Origin: Bradyrhizobium sp. ISRA464
Lineage (GTDB): Bacteria; Pseudomonadota; Alphaproteobacteria; Rhizobiales; Xanthobacteraceae
DNA length: 64,000 bases
Direction of reading: 5' to 3'
Assembly: GCF_029910095.1 (NCBI RefSeq)
Contig: NZ_CP094526.1
Coordinates: 1,922,001-1,986,000 of the forward strand
The position numbers and the translations under genes are program-made. The notes below the pieces were generated by a model. The model was given only the letters and a program-made list of their open reading frames with translations, did not search any database and was not told where the DNA came from. Shown one piece after another: positions 31,172 to 42,964 of the stretch (position 1 is its first letter; every line of letters begins with the position of its first letter).

Positions 31172-33933
31172 CCAGGATCACGTTCGAGCTCGACGGCAAG
31201 CAGGTCGAGGCCAATCCCGGCGAAACCATCTGGCAAGTCGCAAAACGCCAAGGCAACGAGATTCCGCATCTCTGCTACTCGCCGGCGCCGGACTATCGGC
31301 CCGACGGCAATTGCCGCGCCTGCATGGTCGAGATCGAGGGCGAGCGCGTGCTGGCGGCGTCCTGCAAGCGCACGCCGAGCGTCGGCATGAAGGTCAAGAC
31401 CGCAAGCGATCGCGCCGTTGCCGCGCAGAAGATGGTGATGGAGCTCCTGGTCGCCGACCAGCCGGCGCGCGAGACCTCGCACGATCCGGACTCCAAGTTC
31501 TGGCACTGGGCGGAGAAGACCGGCGTCACTGAAAGCCGGTTTCCGGCCGCGGAACGCTGGACGACCGATGCCAGCCACCCGGCGATGCGCGTCAATCTGG
31601 ACGCCTGCATCCAGTGCGGCTTATGCGTGCGCGCCTGCCGCGAGGTGCAGGTCAACGACGTCATCGGCATGGCTTATCGTAGTCACGGCTCAAAAGTCGT
31701 ATTCGACTTCGACGACCCGATGGGCGAGTCGACCTGTGTCGCCTGCGGCGAATGCGTGCAGGCCTGCCCGACGGGCGCGCTGATGCCGGCGGTGATGCTC
31801 GACGACGGGCAGGAGCGCGTCACCTATCCCGACCGCAAGGTGGATTCGCTGTGCCCGTATTGCGGCGTCGGCTGCCAGGTCACCTACCAGGTCAAGGACG
31901 AGAAGGTGATTTACGCCGAAGGCCGCGACGGTCCGGCCAATCACAATCGGCTCTGCGTCAAGGGCCGTTTCGGCTTCGATTACATCCATCACCCCAATCG
32001 CCTGACCAAGCCGCTGGTGCGGCTGCCCAACGTCAAGAAGGACCCCAACGACCAGGTCGATCCGGCCAATCCCTATACCCACTTCCGGGAAGCTTCGTGG
32101 GAGGAGGCGCTGGACATCGCGGCGCGGGGCTTGAAGACGATCCGCGACGAGAAGGGCGTCAAGGCGCTCGCCGGCTTCGGCTCGGCCAAGGGCTCCAACG
32201 AGGAGGCCTATCTGTTCCAGAAGCTGGTGCGCACCGGCTTCGGCTCCAACAATGTCGATCACTGCACGCGGCTTTGCCACGCCTCGTCGGTGGCGGCGCT
32301 GACGGAAGGCCTCAACTCCGGCGCGGTGTCGGCGCCGTTCGCCGCGGCGATGGACGCCGAAGTGATCTGGGTGATCGGCGCCAATCCGACCGTGAACCAT
32401 CCGGTCGCGGCGACCTTCATCAAGAACGCGGCCAAGAACGGCGCCAAGCTCTACGTGATGGATCCGCGCCGGCAGACGCTGTCGCGCCACGCGACGCAGC
32501 ATTTGCAGTTCAAGCCGGGCAGCGACGTCGCAATGCTGAACGCGATGATCCATACGATCATCACCGAAGGCCTGACGGACGATCAGTACATCGCCGGCTA
32601 CACCGAGGGCTTTGATGAGCTGAAGGAGAAGATCAAGGATTTCCCGCCGGAGAAGATGGCGCCGATTTGCGGTATCCCGGCGGAGACCCTGCGCGAGGTG
32701 GCGCGGACCTACGCGAAAGCGAAGTCGTCGATTATCTTCTGGGGCATGGGCATCAGCCAGCATGTCCACGGCACCGACAATGCGCGCTGCTTGATCGCGC
32801 TCGCTCTGATCACCGGCCAGGTCGGCCGTCCCGGCACCGGGCTGCATCCGCTCCGCGGCCAGAACAACGTGCAAGGTGCCTCCGACGCCGGCCTGATCCC
32901 GATGTTTTTGCCGGATTACCAGCCGGTCGATCGCACCGATCTGCGCGCGCCGTTCGAACAGCTCTGGCAGCAGCAGCTCGATCCGGTGCGCGGCCTGACC
33001 GTGGTCGAGATCATGAACGCGATCCATGCCGGCGAGATCCACGGCATGTATGTCGAGGGCGAAAACCCCGCGATGTCGGATCCCGATCTGCAGCATGCCC
33101 GCGAGGCATTGGCCAAGCTCGATCATCTGGTGGTGCAGGATCTCTTCGTCACCGAGACCGCGTTCCATGCCGACGTGATCCTGCCGGCCTCGGCGTTCGC
33201 CGAGAAGTCCGGCACCTTCACCAACACCGACCGCCGCGTGCAGCTCGCGCGTGAGGTGATCCGGCCGCCGGGCGACGCGCGCCAGGATCTCTGGATCATC
33301 CAGGAGATCGCCAGGCGCATGGGCCTGCCGTGGAACTACGGCGGCCCCGCCGATGTGTTCGCCGAAATGACCGAGGTGATGCCGTCGCTCAAGAACATCA
33401 CCTGGGAGCGCTTGGTGCGCGAGGGCGCGGTGACTTATCCGGTCGACGATCCGCATCAGCCCGGCAACGAGATCATCTTCACCACGGGCTTCCCGACCGA
33501 GAGCGGGCGCGGCAAGATCGTGCCGGCGCATGTCATCCCGCCGGATGAGCTGCCCGACGACGAGTACCCGATGGTGCTGTCGACCGGCCGCGTGCTCGAG
33601 CACTGGCACACCGGCTCGATGACGCGCCGCGCCGCCGTGCTCGACCAGATCGAGCCGGAGGCGGTCGCGTTCATGGCGCCGAAGGACATGCGTCGCCTGG
33701 AGCTCTGGCCGGGCGATTTCATCCGCCTGCAGACCCGCCGCGGCGCGGTCGAGGTCAAGGTGCGTTCCGACCGCGACGTGCCCGAGAACATGGTGTTCAT
33801 GCCGTTCTGCTACGCCGAGGCGGCGGCCAACCTGCTGACCAATCCGGCGCTCGATCCGTTCGGCAAGATTCCGGAATTCAAGTTCTGCGCGGTGCGCGCC
33901 GAAAAGGCCGAATTCCGCTCGGCGGCGGAGTAG
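31168..33933 (+). CDS. fdsA: NAD-dependent formate dehydrogenase catalytic (alpha) subunit
   Basis: 921 residues. N-terminal NuoG-like part: [2Fe-2S] at Cys36/49/52/66, then two ferredoxin-type [4Fe-4S] clusters (CIQCGLCVRAC, CVACGECVQAC) and the CPYCGVGC...C cluster near 229-263. The Mo-bis-MGD domain follows with HCTRLCHASS; Cys370 replaces the selenocysteine of E. coli FdhF as Mo ligand. C-terminal dinucleotide-binding domain ends FCAVRAEKAEF. Oxidises formate to CO2. No fdsD-type small subunit follows. Confidence 0.95.
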   Translation: MTRITFELDGKQVEANPGETIWQVAKRQGNEIPHLCYSPAPDYRPDGNCRACMVEIEGERVLAASCKRTPSVGMKVKTASDRAVAAQKMVMELLVADQPARETSHDPDSKFWHWAEKTGVTESRFPAAERWTTDASHPAMRVNLDACIQCGLCVRACREVQVNDVIGMAYRSHGSKVVFDFDDPMGESTCVACGECVQACPTGALMPAVMLDDGQERVTYPDRKVDSLCPYCGVGCQVTYQVKDEKVIYAEGRDGPANHNRLCVKGRFGFDYIHHPNRLTKPLVRLPNVKKDPNDQVDPANPYTHFREASWEEALDIAARGLKTIRDEKGVKALAGFGSAKGSNEEAYLFQKLVRTGFGSNNVDHCTRLCHASSVAALTEGLNSGAVSAPFAAAMDAEVIWVIGANPTVNHPVAATFIKNAAKNGAKLYVMDPRRQTLSRHATQHLQFKPGSDVAMLNAMIHTIITEGLTDDQYIAGYTEGFDELKEKIKDFPPEKMAPICGIPAETLREVARTYAKAKSSIIFWGMGISQHVHGTDNARCLIALALITGQVGRPGTGLHPLRGQNNVQGASDAGLIPMFLPDYQPVDRTDLRAPFEQLWQQQLDPVRGLTVVEIMNAIHAGEIHGMYVEGENPAMSDPDLQHAREALAKLDHLVVQDLFVTETAFHADVILPASAFAEKSGTFTNTDRRVQLAREVIRPPGDARQDLWIIQEIARRMGLPWNYGGPADVFAEMTEVMPSLKNITWERLVREGAVTYPVDDPHQPGNEIIFTTGFPTESGRGKIVPAHVIPPDELPDDEYPMVLSTGRVLEHWHTGSMTRRAAVLDQIEPEAVAFMAPKDMRRLELWPGDFIRLQTRRGAVEVKVRSDRDVPENMVFMPFCYAEAAANLLTNPALDPFGKIPEFKFCAVRAEKAEFRSAAE

Positions 33934-33960
33934 CCACCGTCGCGAGGCGTGGCTATCCGC

Positions 33961-35616
33961 CTAAGGGCCCATGGCGCAACCGTCGCCACGCGGATCGTGT
34001 GCGCCTTTGATCACGCCGTCGTCATGTATCACGATGGCTCCAGCTTGGCCGGCCAGCGGGCTCAGCGCGGGAATTGCCGCAATGCTGTGGCCACGTCTGG
34101 CCAAATCATCGACCGTCGCGTCGTTCACGCTAGCCTCGAGCTTGAGGCTGTCGCGTTGGTCCGAGAATGTCTTGCCAAGCAAGAAACGTGGGCGCGACAG
34201 CGCTTCGCATGGATCGAGGCGATAATCCAAAAGACGGGTGAGCAGCACCGCCAACGTTTGCGGCTGCCCGTCGGCTCCTTGCGTGCCGCAAAGAACGTGT
34301 GGCGCGTCCCCCTTCAGCACCATGCTTGGATTGAGTGTATAGAATGGGCGCTTCCCGGTGCGAACAACGTTCGGGCTGTGTGGATCGAGGCTGAAGGCGG
34401 CGCCCCGGTTCTGCCAGAGGATGCCGGTATCTCCGACAACGATCCCGCTGCCCCAGTCGTAATAAGTGCTTTGCAGAACACTGACGCTGTGCCCGAATCG
34501 GTCGGTGACCGCAAAGTAGACCGTGTCGCCGGTCCTGAACGGATGCGGCCAATTCATCGCGCGGTCCAGTTTGATCGATTGGGCCTTGCGCGCGAGGTGA
34601 CCGGGAGCCAGCCACTGGTCAAGAGGTTGTGCAACAAAATTCGGATCCGCAATGCGAGTGCGGTCCAGGAAGGACTGCTTCACGGCTTCCACACATAGGT
34701 GGTAGTAATCCGTACTGCCTTCAGGAATGTTGCTCAGGTCGAATTCGCGCAAGATCCCCATGATCCCGAGGGTCGAAATGCCCTGCGTTGGCGGCGGCGG
34801 GGCGAGCAATGTGAGGCCCCGGTAGTCGAGGCTGACCGGCTGCTCAAGCGTGGACCTAGTGTTGCGAAGATCGATCGCAGTCACCGGGGAGCCTGCCGCC
34901 TCCAGTCCTTTCGCAATCCTTGCGGCAAGTTCTCCTTCGTAAAATTCTCGCGCCCCGTGTCGAGCAATCGCCTTAAGACTGCGCGCCAGATTCGGCTGAG
35001 CGAACATTTCGCCCTCCCTGGGCCGACGCCCATTCGGCATAAACGTCGTACGGAAGTTCGGCCAACAGTCCACCTCCGTCTTTCGGTAATCCAGCCAGTA
35101 CAGCTGTGAGGCGGTGATCGGAAAGCCGTTTTCGGCGTAGCCGATCGCTGCATCCAGCAGAGACGAGAAGCCGAGCTGCCCACCCCAATGTGCCCTCGAA
35201 TAAGCGTGGGCCTTTTCCCAGCTATCGACGGCACCTGCCGAGACGATCGTAGAGCCCGGACCGCGGAAAGGAATCGCATCCTGGAAGTTCGGCAGATGCT
35301 CCACGGCCTGGCCGAGCCCCATAAGGACATTCTTGCGACCGCTGCGGTCGGCGATGATCCAGATGGCATCGCCGCCAATCCCGCAGAAATGCGGACAGGT
35401 GACCGTGATCACGGCTCCGACGGCGATCGCCGCCTCCATAGCGTTTCCGCCGTCACGCAGCACCTTTAGACCCGCTTCGGTGGCCAGCGTGTGCGGGCTT
35501 GTCACCATGCCTTCGGTCGAGTGGGCTTGTGTCAGTGACCCAAGTCCTGCCTCGGCTGCACGATCAGATCGGCCGGCGACATTGCCGCCCGACCTTTCAT
35601 CGACATGGAGATTCAT
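33961..35616 (-). CDS. Gamma-glutamyltransferase-family Ntn hydrolase
   Basis: 551 residues from ATG 35616 (AAAGGA upstream). GGT fold landmarks: GGNAMEAAIAVGAV, the internal segment GDTVYFAVTDRFGHSVSV where the Thr in TVYF is at the position of the processing and catalytic Thr, QNRGAAFSL, RPFYTLNPSMV and GTQGADGQPQ. No signal peptide is evident, unlike the periplasmic GGT. It would cleave or transfer gamma-glutamyl groups or act as an acylase (the family also includes cephalosporin acylases). Last gene of a three-gene set with DUF1097 and an amidohydrolase. Confidence 0.85.
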   Translation of the reverse strand: MNLHVDERSGGNVAGRSDRAAEAGLGSLTQAHSTEGMVTSPHTLATEAGLKVLRDGGNAMEAAIAVGAVITVTCPHFCGIGGDAIWIIADRSGRKNVLMGLGQAVEHLPNFQDAIPFRGPGSTIVSAGAVDSWEKAHAYSRAHWGGQLGFSSLLDAAIGYAENGFPITASQLYWLDYRKTEVDCWPNFRTTFMPNGRRPREGEMFAQPNLARSLKAIARHGAREFYEGELAARIAKGLEAAGSPVTAIDLRNTRSTLEQPVSLDYRGLTLLAPPPPTQGISTLGIMGILREFDLSNIPEGSTDYYHLCVEAVKQSFLDRTRIADPNFVAQPLDQWLAPGHLARKAQSIKLDRAMNWPHPFRTGDTVYFAVTDRFGHSVSVLQSTYYDWGSGIVVGDTGILWQNRGAAFSLDPHSPNVVRTGKRPFYTLNPSMVLKGDAPHVLCGTQGADGQPQTLAVLLTRLLDYRLDPCEALSRPRFLLGKTFSDQRDSLKLEASVNDATVDDLARRGHSIAAIPALSPLAGQAGAIVIHDDGVIKGAHDPRGDGCAMGP

Positions 35617-35806
35617 CGTGTCCTTTCGGTTCATTTGCAAAAAAGGAGACCGACGCTCTCGGGATCATGATGCGATTTCATGGAATCGCATCATGACTTC
35701 ATCCCTTTGTCTGAGCAGGATCTCCGCACAAACGCTTCGTGCTTGTCGGGAGCGAAGACCAGTTTTCACTTTGCGCCAACGCGGCCCGACGGGTTCGGAT
35801 CAGACT

Positions 35807-36343
35807 CTAGGAGGCGATCTCAGGTAGGCGCCGATCTGCGGTCTCGGTATGTTGGTGGTGAGCTCCAAGGTGCGCCGTGAGCCAAGCATAGATCGGTCCC
35901 AGCAGGTTCATCAAGAGTGAGGCCGCCAGTGCGGCGAGCGGATCGCCTGGTACCGGTCCAAATCCCCCAAACACGGTTGCGAAGTACGATGCGAACCCGA
36001 AGAACATTCCCGGGACGAAGCTGAGCGCAGGAATGCGTCCGAGCAACATCATTGTGCCGTTGAATACGAATAAGATGGCGCACTCGGCGAGGATCTGGGC
36101 ATTCCCCGTCAAGTGCTGCGCAGAGAACTTGAAGCAAACAACAATGATGTAGGCGAAAATGCCCCCGATAATCATGGTGGGCCAGAACTTCTTCAGCAAG
36201 CCGATGGAAGGCCCGCCGGCCGCGAATGTTCCCGCCCATGTGATGAAGATTGCCCACGGTGGGAAATGGAAAGAGGTCATGCTGATGAAGATCGTTGTGA
36301 CGGCCAGAAGTGATGCAACAACTTCCGCAGGCAGCTTTGTCAT
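35807..36343 (-). CDS. DUF1097 membrane protein
   Basis: 178 residues, about five transmembrane helices (LLAVTTIFISMTSF, AIFITWAGTFAAGG, ILFVFNGTMMLLG and others) and a polar His-rich C-terminus. It belongs to DUF1097 (YcdZ-like), small integral membrane proteins of unknown function, sometimes next to transport or catabolic genes. The gap to GGT is about 190 bp, so the operon link is probable rather than certain. Confidence 0.8.
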   Translation of the reverse strand: MTKLPAEVVASLLAVTTIFISMTSFHFPPWAIFITWAGTFAAGGPSIGLLKKFWPTMIIGGIFAYIIVVCFKFSAQHLTGNAQILAECAILFVFNGTMMLLGRIPALSFVPGMFFGFASYFATVFGGFGPVPGDPLAALAASLLMNLLGPIYAWLTAHLGAHHQHTETADRRLPEIAS

Positions 36344-36400
36344 GGGGTTTCCTCGCTTGATGCTTTTGCTTGTTCTTCTGCTTCCGCTACGGTCCGCTCA

Positions 36401-37666
36401 TCACGGATGAGCATGGCCGCATTCTCTGCAGATTCGACTCTCGTGCCGGGTGATCACCGTGACGCGCCCGCGCTTGAGAACCCACGAGCGTGGCGGAATG
36501 TCCAGCAACACGTCCGCGAAAGCGAACGTATCGAGAATGACGATGTCCGCCGGTTTGCCCACCGCCAGACCATACTGATCAGACAGTCCCACCGCACGTG
36601 CGGCGTTCGAGGTGCCCATCTTGATAACCTCGAGCTGATTCTCGGGAGTGCCAAACTGGATAAGGTGGGCCAGCAGATTTCCGATCTGAAGCGGATCGGC
36701 CTTGCCGAAAGGTGTGAAGGCATTGCGGATATTGTTGGACGAATAGGCCACGTTGACGCCGGCTGCATGCAGCGCCCGCACCGGGGTCAGGCCACGACGT
36801 GGCCGCGCATCGTCCTTGCGGCCGCCGAGATAGGTATCCGTAGCGGGCAGTGTGACAACGGTAATGTCCGCTTCCCGCAGCAGATCAATCACCGGCTTCG
36901 CATGTTCAGGCGTCAGCGCACCGAGGCTCGTCATGTGGCCTAATGCGACCCGACCTCGATAATTCGTATCGATAGTCTTTCGAGCAATGTACTCGGCCGC
37001 AGCGAAGCGCTTGTCATCGGTGTCGTCGGCAAAGTCGGCATGCATGTCTATGTCGAGATCGTGCTTCAAGGCCAAATCGAACACCTTGTCGATATGTGCG
37101 CACGTATCGTTCCAGCTCAGTTCGTTATAGGGGCAGCCGCCGACCACGTCGGCACCCATCGCCACCGCCTGCTCCATGAGTTCGATCACGCCCGCGGTCT
37201 TCAGCAGGCCCTCCTGCGGAAATGCGACGATTTGCAGATCGAGCAGATCCTTGTACTCGTCCTTCAGTTCCAGGGCGGTCTCGACTCCGATAAGTCCCTG
37301 GATCGGGTCGACGTCCGGATGCGCGCGAACGAAGACCGTTCCGTTGCGAACCGCCATGTCCAGGACCTTGCGCGATCGCTCCAGCACGTCACGGCGCTCT
37401 TGCTTCGCCTTTAGGATTCCGGTGACCCTGATCGCTTCTTCCAAGGTCCCGGAGCGAGCGGGCAGTCGGCGATGAACGAATGCCTTTTCGAGGTGCAGGT
37501 GCGGCTCGATGAAGCCAGGCAGGGCCACGCGGCCCTGTGCATCGATCTCCTCTTCGCCTGCCTTGTCGAGGTTCTCCTCAATCGCCGCAATTCGTCCTCC
37601 GCGAATTCCGATGTCCATGAGGGGCTGTTCGTCGCTAAGCCGAACTTGGCGAACGACCATATCCAT
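36401..37666 (-). CDS. Cytosine-deaminase-like amidohydrolase
   Basis: 421 residues. Metal-binding HxH is in GFIEPHLHLEKAF, followed by a further His in HPDVDP, DMHADFADD, GHMTSLG and the aspartate near VTLPATDTYL; this is the CodA/AtzC-type arrangement of the amidohydrolase superfamily. ATG 37666 has AAGGAGG upstream. It would deaminate or hydrolyse a cyclic amide or amidine. First gene of the operon with DUF1097 and a GGT-like enzyme, which hints at a nitrogen-compound catabolic set. Confidence 0.88.
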   Translation of the reverse strand: MDMVVRQVRLSDEQPLMDIGIRGGRIAAIEENLDKAGEEEIDAQGRVALPGFIEPHLHLEKAFVHRRLPARSGTLEEAIRVTGILKAKQERRDVLERSRKVLDMAVRNGTVFVRAHPDVDPIQGLIGVETALELKDEYKDLLDLQIVAFPQEGLLKTAGVIELMEQAVAMGADVVGGCPYNELSWNDTCAHIDKVFDLALKHDLDIDMHADFADDTDDKRFAAAEYIARKTIDTNYRGRVALGHMTSLGALTPEHAKPVIDLLREADITVVTLPATDTYLGGRKDDARPRRGLTPVRALHAAGVNVAYSSNNIRNAFTPFGKADPLQIGNLLAHLIQFGTPENQLEVIKMGTSNAARAVGLSDQYGLAVGKPADIVILDTFAFADVLLDIPPRSWVLKRGRVTVITRHESRICRECGHAHP

Positions 37667-38038
37667 CAATGTTTCCTCCTTGGCTTCGTCGGAGCTTTGG
37701 TTTTTGTTTCTCCGACACGAATGAATTTCGGAAAAGGATTCCGAGCATCTCCGTCAAAAGTCGAGTGCGGCCGCAAATCCGGCGGCCCAGACTTGAGTGG
37801 AGATTGTGAAGCCTAAAGCATAAAGTATCGCCGGATAATCAGTGACTTCCTAAGAGGCGGCTAGGAATAATCCTAGAATGCCGCTGTGTGAAATACCTGC
37901 CGGCGCGCAGGAAGGCGGGAATGCCGCGTGAGAAGGCGCGGCTGCATGATGATGCTTGGAGGTTCGCAACCTCGATCGATCATTCCGCCGGCCGCTGATC
38001 GGAATACGGCGACCTGGCGAGACGGAATGCGGAGCGGG
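37667..38038. other. Intergenic region between two-component genes and amidohydrolase operon
   Basis: 372 bp with no coding gene supported. It holds CGGAA-AAGGA-TTCCG (37729-37743) and the perfect palindrome described next. Confidence 0.4.
37861..37876. promoter_or_regulatory. Palindrome CTAGGAATAATCCTAG, candidate operator
   Basis: CTAGGA and TCCTAG flank ATAA, a perfect inverted repeat, in AT-rich sequence about 195 bp upstream of the amidohydrolase operon and about 160 bp beyond the response-regulator stop. It is the best candidate binding site for the adjacent LuxR/NarL-type regulator or an unlinked regulator. Confidence 0.45.
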
Positions 38039-38662
38039 TCACTCGACGAGTTGATTTCGGAGCGCGTAGTGAACCAGGTCGACAACCGTTGCAGCTCCCA
38101 TCTTTTCCATCAGGTTCGCCTTGTGGGTGCTCACGGTCTTGATGCTCAGATTGAGCCTGCGGGCAATGTCAGTGATCCTGCGTCCGAGAACGAGCATATC
38201 GAACACCTCGCGTTCGCGCTTCGTCAATCGGATATGCGGGAATGCTGCGGCAGGCGAGTGCCGCGTGGCTTCTCGCGTCGCCGCGCTGACAAACATTTCG
38301 TCCCGCGCTGCGGTCCGAATGGCCTGGATCAGCTGAAGACTTGCGCTATTCTTGGTGACGTATCCCACGGCGCCTGCCTTCAGCGACTCGATGACGTACT
38401 GATGCTCCTCATGCATGCTGAGGACGACGATACGAATCTCGCGATGCCTTGCCTTGAGGAGCTGAAGAAGCGGAATCCCGCTAAGTCCAGGCATGGAAAG
38501 GTCCAGCAGCACGATTTCGCACGGTGTCGTTTCCAGGAGTCCCAGCAGTTCGTCGCCGCTTCGCGCCTCGCCGACAATGTCCATATCTGCTTGGTCCGCG
38601 AGGATCTGCTTCAGTCCCTCGCGGAAGATGGTGTGGTCGTCGGTGATGATGAGGCGCGTCAT
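38039..38662 (-). CDS. NarL/FixJ-type response regulator
   Basis: 207 residues. Receiver domain with acidic pair Asp8/Asp9, phospho-acceptor Asp54 (VLLDLSMPG), Ser/Thr and Lys (GYVTKNS), and a C-terminal LuxR HTH (LTKREREVFDMLVLGRRITDIARRLNLSIKTVSTHKANLMEKM). Overlaps the kinase stop by 4 bp, so both are co-translated. Target genes unknown; the amidohydrolase operon downstream is a candidate. Confidence 0.95.
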   Translation of the reverse strand: MTRLIITDDHTIFREGLKQILADQADMDIVGEARSGDELLGLLETTPCEIVLLDLSMPGLSGIPLLQLLKARHREIRIVVLSMHEEHQYVIESLKAGAVGYVTKNSASLQLIQAIRTAARDEMFVSAATREATRHSPAAAFPHIRLTKREREVFDMLVLGRRITDIARRLNLSIKTVSTHKANLMEKMGAATVVDLVHYALRNQLVE

Positions 38663-39729
38663 CGTCGAGTTCTAACTTCTTCGGGCGCGTCGAGCGGAAT
38701 GCGAACCGAGACGCGCGTTCCGCCGTGTGTAGCACCGGAAACGTCGATCGATCCTCCGAGGGAGAAGGCGCGCTCGCGCATGCCCACGAGGCCTAGTCCG
38801 TCCCGCGGCAATATCACGTTGTCGATGCCACAACCATCATCGACGATCTCGAGCTGAAGCTCATTCGCGACGTGCCGTGCGCTTATGCCAACCTGCCTGG
38901 CGTGCCCATGGCGCAGCGCGTTCGTAAGAGACTCCTGGACGATGCGGAACACGCCCGTGCTCACATCCTTGCTGTAGGCGATGTCCTCTCGATCAAAGGA
39001 TAGGGAGACATCAAGTCCGCTCATCTCGGCGGAGTTTTGGGTCAACCATTTGATGGCAGAGACGAGGCCGAGTTCGTCCAGCATGATTGGCCTCAGGTCG
39101 GCCGCGATGCGTCGAAGGTTCGTCACCGAATGATCTGCAACGGACACCAGGCGATCGATGTGGAGGCGTAGGACGTCTGGCGACGAGGACAGATGGTCCC
39201 GGATCCAGGTCAAATGGATCTTCATCGCCGTGAGTGTTTGCCCTAGCTCGTCGTGCAGTTCCCGTGAGATTCTCGCGCGCTCCTCCTCCCGAACTGACTG
39301 AAGGTAGGAGGAGAGCTCGCGCAACTGCGACCTGGAACGAAGAAGCTCGTCTTCTGCCGCTCTTCGCTCGGTGATGTCGCGAGATATGCCAACGGTTCCG
39401 ACAATGCGCCCAGCTTCATTGCGGATGGGCGCTTTAATGGTCTCGAACCAACGCGGTTGGCCATTGCTGTCGGGACGGGATTCCTCGTAGCGCCGACGCC
39501 TGCCGCTTTTCAGGACGGCGCGATCGGTGCGTAGATAGATATTGGCGATCTCAGGCGCCCAAATTGCGGACGGGGTATTTCCGATGACCTCGTGTTCGGG
39601 TAAGCCGATGACCTTCAGATACGCCGAGTTGACGGCAAGATAGCGCGACTTGCGATCCTTCAGCCATGCCATGTCTGGAATATTGTCGAGCAGCGCTCTT
39701 TGGCGGTCTTGCTGTCCATCGTCGGTCAT
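38659..39729 (-). CDS. PAS-domain sensor histidine kinase (HisKA_3/NarX class)
   Basis: 356 residues, soluble. PAS domain at about 10-125 (NIPDMAWLKDRKSRYLAVN..., GISRDITERRAAED), then the HisKA_3 dimerisation helix with phospho-His159 in RELHDELGQT, and HATPase with VQESLTNALRHGHA, DDGCGID and GLGLVGMRERAFSLGG. No membrane helices, so it senses a cytoplasmic cue. Paired with the LuxR-type regulator. Confidence 0.94.
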   Translation of the reverse strand: MTDDGQQDRQRALLDNIPDMAWLKDRKSRYLAVNSAYLKVIGLPEHEVIGNTPSAIWAPEIANIYLRTDRAVLKSGRRRRYEESRPDSNGQPRWFETIKAPIRNEAGRIVGTVGISRDITERRAAEDELLRSRSQLRELSSYLQSVREEERARISRELHDELGQTLTAMKIHLTWIRDHLSSSPDVLRLHIDRLVSVADHSVTNLRRIAADLRPIMLDELGLVSAIKWLTQNSAEMSGLDVSLSFDREDIAYSKDVSTGVFRIVQESLTNALRHGHARQVGISARHVANELQLEIVDDGCGIDNVILPRDGLGLVGMRERAFSLGGSIDVSGATHGGTRVSVRIPLDAPEEVRTRR

Positions 39730-39939
39730 CGTCGAAGACTATCAACTTCGCGGTACCTGCATAGTGGAAAATCGTCCGCTGGTGCGCGAGCGAGGTGTGG
39801 CAATTTCTTCGCAAGTGCGAAACGGATAGAGAGATGATCAACCTCCATCTCGTTGTCCTGACCCGGCCATCGAACACGGAAATCATGTCCGCAAAAGCGC
39901 GACCGTCGCGGGTGCTTCAAACAACCAGGTGTTGGACCA

Positions 39940-42333
<2,394 letters not shown>

Positions 42334-42343
42334 GCCGAACTCC

Positions 42344-42751
42344 TTAGCTCGATTTTCCAAGCCGCAGCCCGACACAACCATGCGCGGCGAAGCGGCTGAT
42401 GGTGTAGCGGCCGGTCGGTAGCTGAATGCGGCGCTCGAACCGGCCTTGCGGCAGCTCGAGGCGCAGGATGCGCGCATTGCGCAGTTCCGGGGGCAAGGTG
42501 CGGCGTCCGCTGATCACAAGCGTTCCGCCATCGAGCGCCGCCTCGACGTCGTCGGGGTCGACCCCCGGCAGCGCGACCAGGATCAGGATTTCATCGTCCG
42601 TTTCGATCACGTCGGTCGGCGGTTCCCAGCTCGGCTCGCGATTTTCCGTGAGCGGGTGGATGGTCAGGAATCGCTGGTGCAGGCGCTCGGCGCGGGCGAG
42701 CGTCTCGATCGCATCCGACAGCATCCAGTTGATAGGATCCTTGGGCCGCAT
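42344..42751 (-). CDS. Hsp20-family small heat-shock protein
   Basis: 135 residues. Alpha-crystallin core from about residue 45: DVIETDDEILILVALPGVDP, then DGGTLVISGRR, ELPQGRFERRIQLP. ATG 42751 with GGAGA upstream is preferred over a start 21 bases earlier. It ends 10 bp before lon, so holdase and protease are co-expressed. C-terminal IxI-type motif is not clear. Confidence 0.9.
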   Translation of the reverse strand: MRPKDPINWMLSDAIETLARAERLHQRFLTIHPLTENREPSWEPPTDVIETDDEILILVALPGVDPDDVEAALDGGTLVISGRRTLPPELRNARILRLELPQGRFERRIQLPTGRYTISRFAAHGCVGLRLGKSS

Positions 42752-42831
42752 GGGCAGCTCTCCATGTCGCATTGGGACACAAGGTTACCGATGTTGTTGC
42801 CGACCGTAAACCGGCTCCAGTGCGGGTCAAC

Positions 42832-42846
42832 TGAGGGGACCCCTCA
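42832..42846. promoter_or_regulatory. Perfect 15-base palindrome upstream of hsp20
   Basis: TGAGGGG-A-CCCCTCA, 80 bp upstream of the hsp20 start and 120 bp after the slipin stop. Could be an operator or the stem of a terminator; no T-tract follows. Confidence 0.35.
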
Positions 42847-42964
42847 CGATGTCCCGATCTGCAGCATGCCTATCAGGCCCCGGGCGCGGCTCGCCCTTTA
42901 TGCCGGGCATATTCGGCATCGCTGTGGGTCCGGGATCGGCCTGGCGCGCCAAGCATCAGCAGGG

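Noticed and set aside
31690..33609. 639-codon minus-strand frame opposite fdsA
   Set aside because: Antisense of the catalytic FDH subunit; no family similarity.
33200..34000. Selenocysteine use in formate dehydrogenase
   Set aside because: The active-site position is a normal Cys codon (HCTRLCH near 32270); no in-frame TGA or SECIS need.
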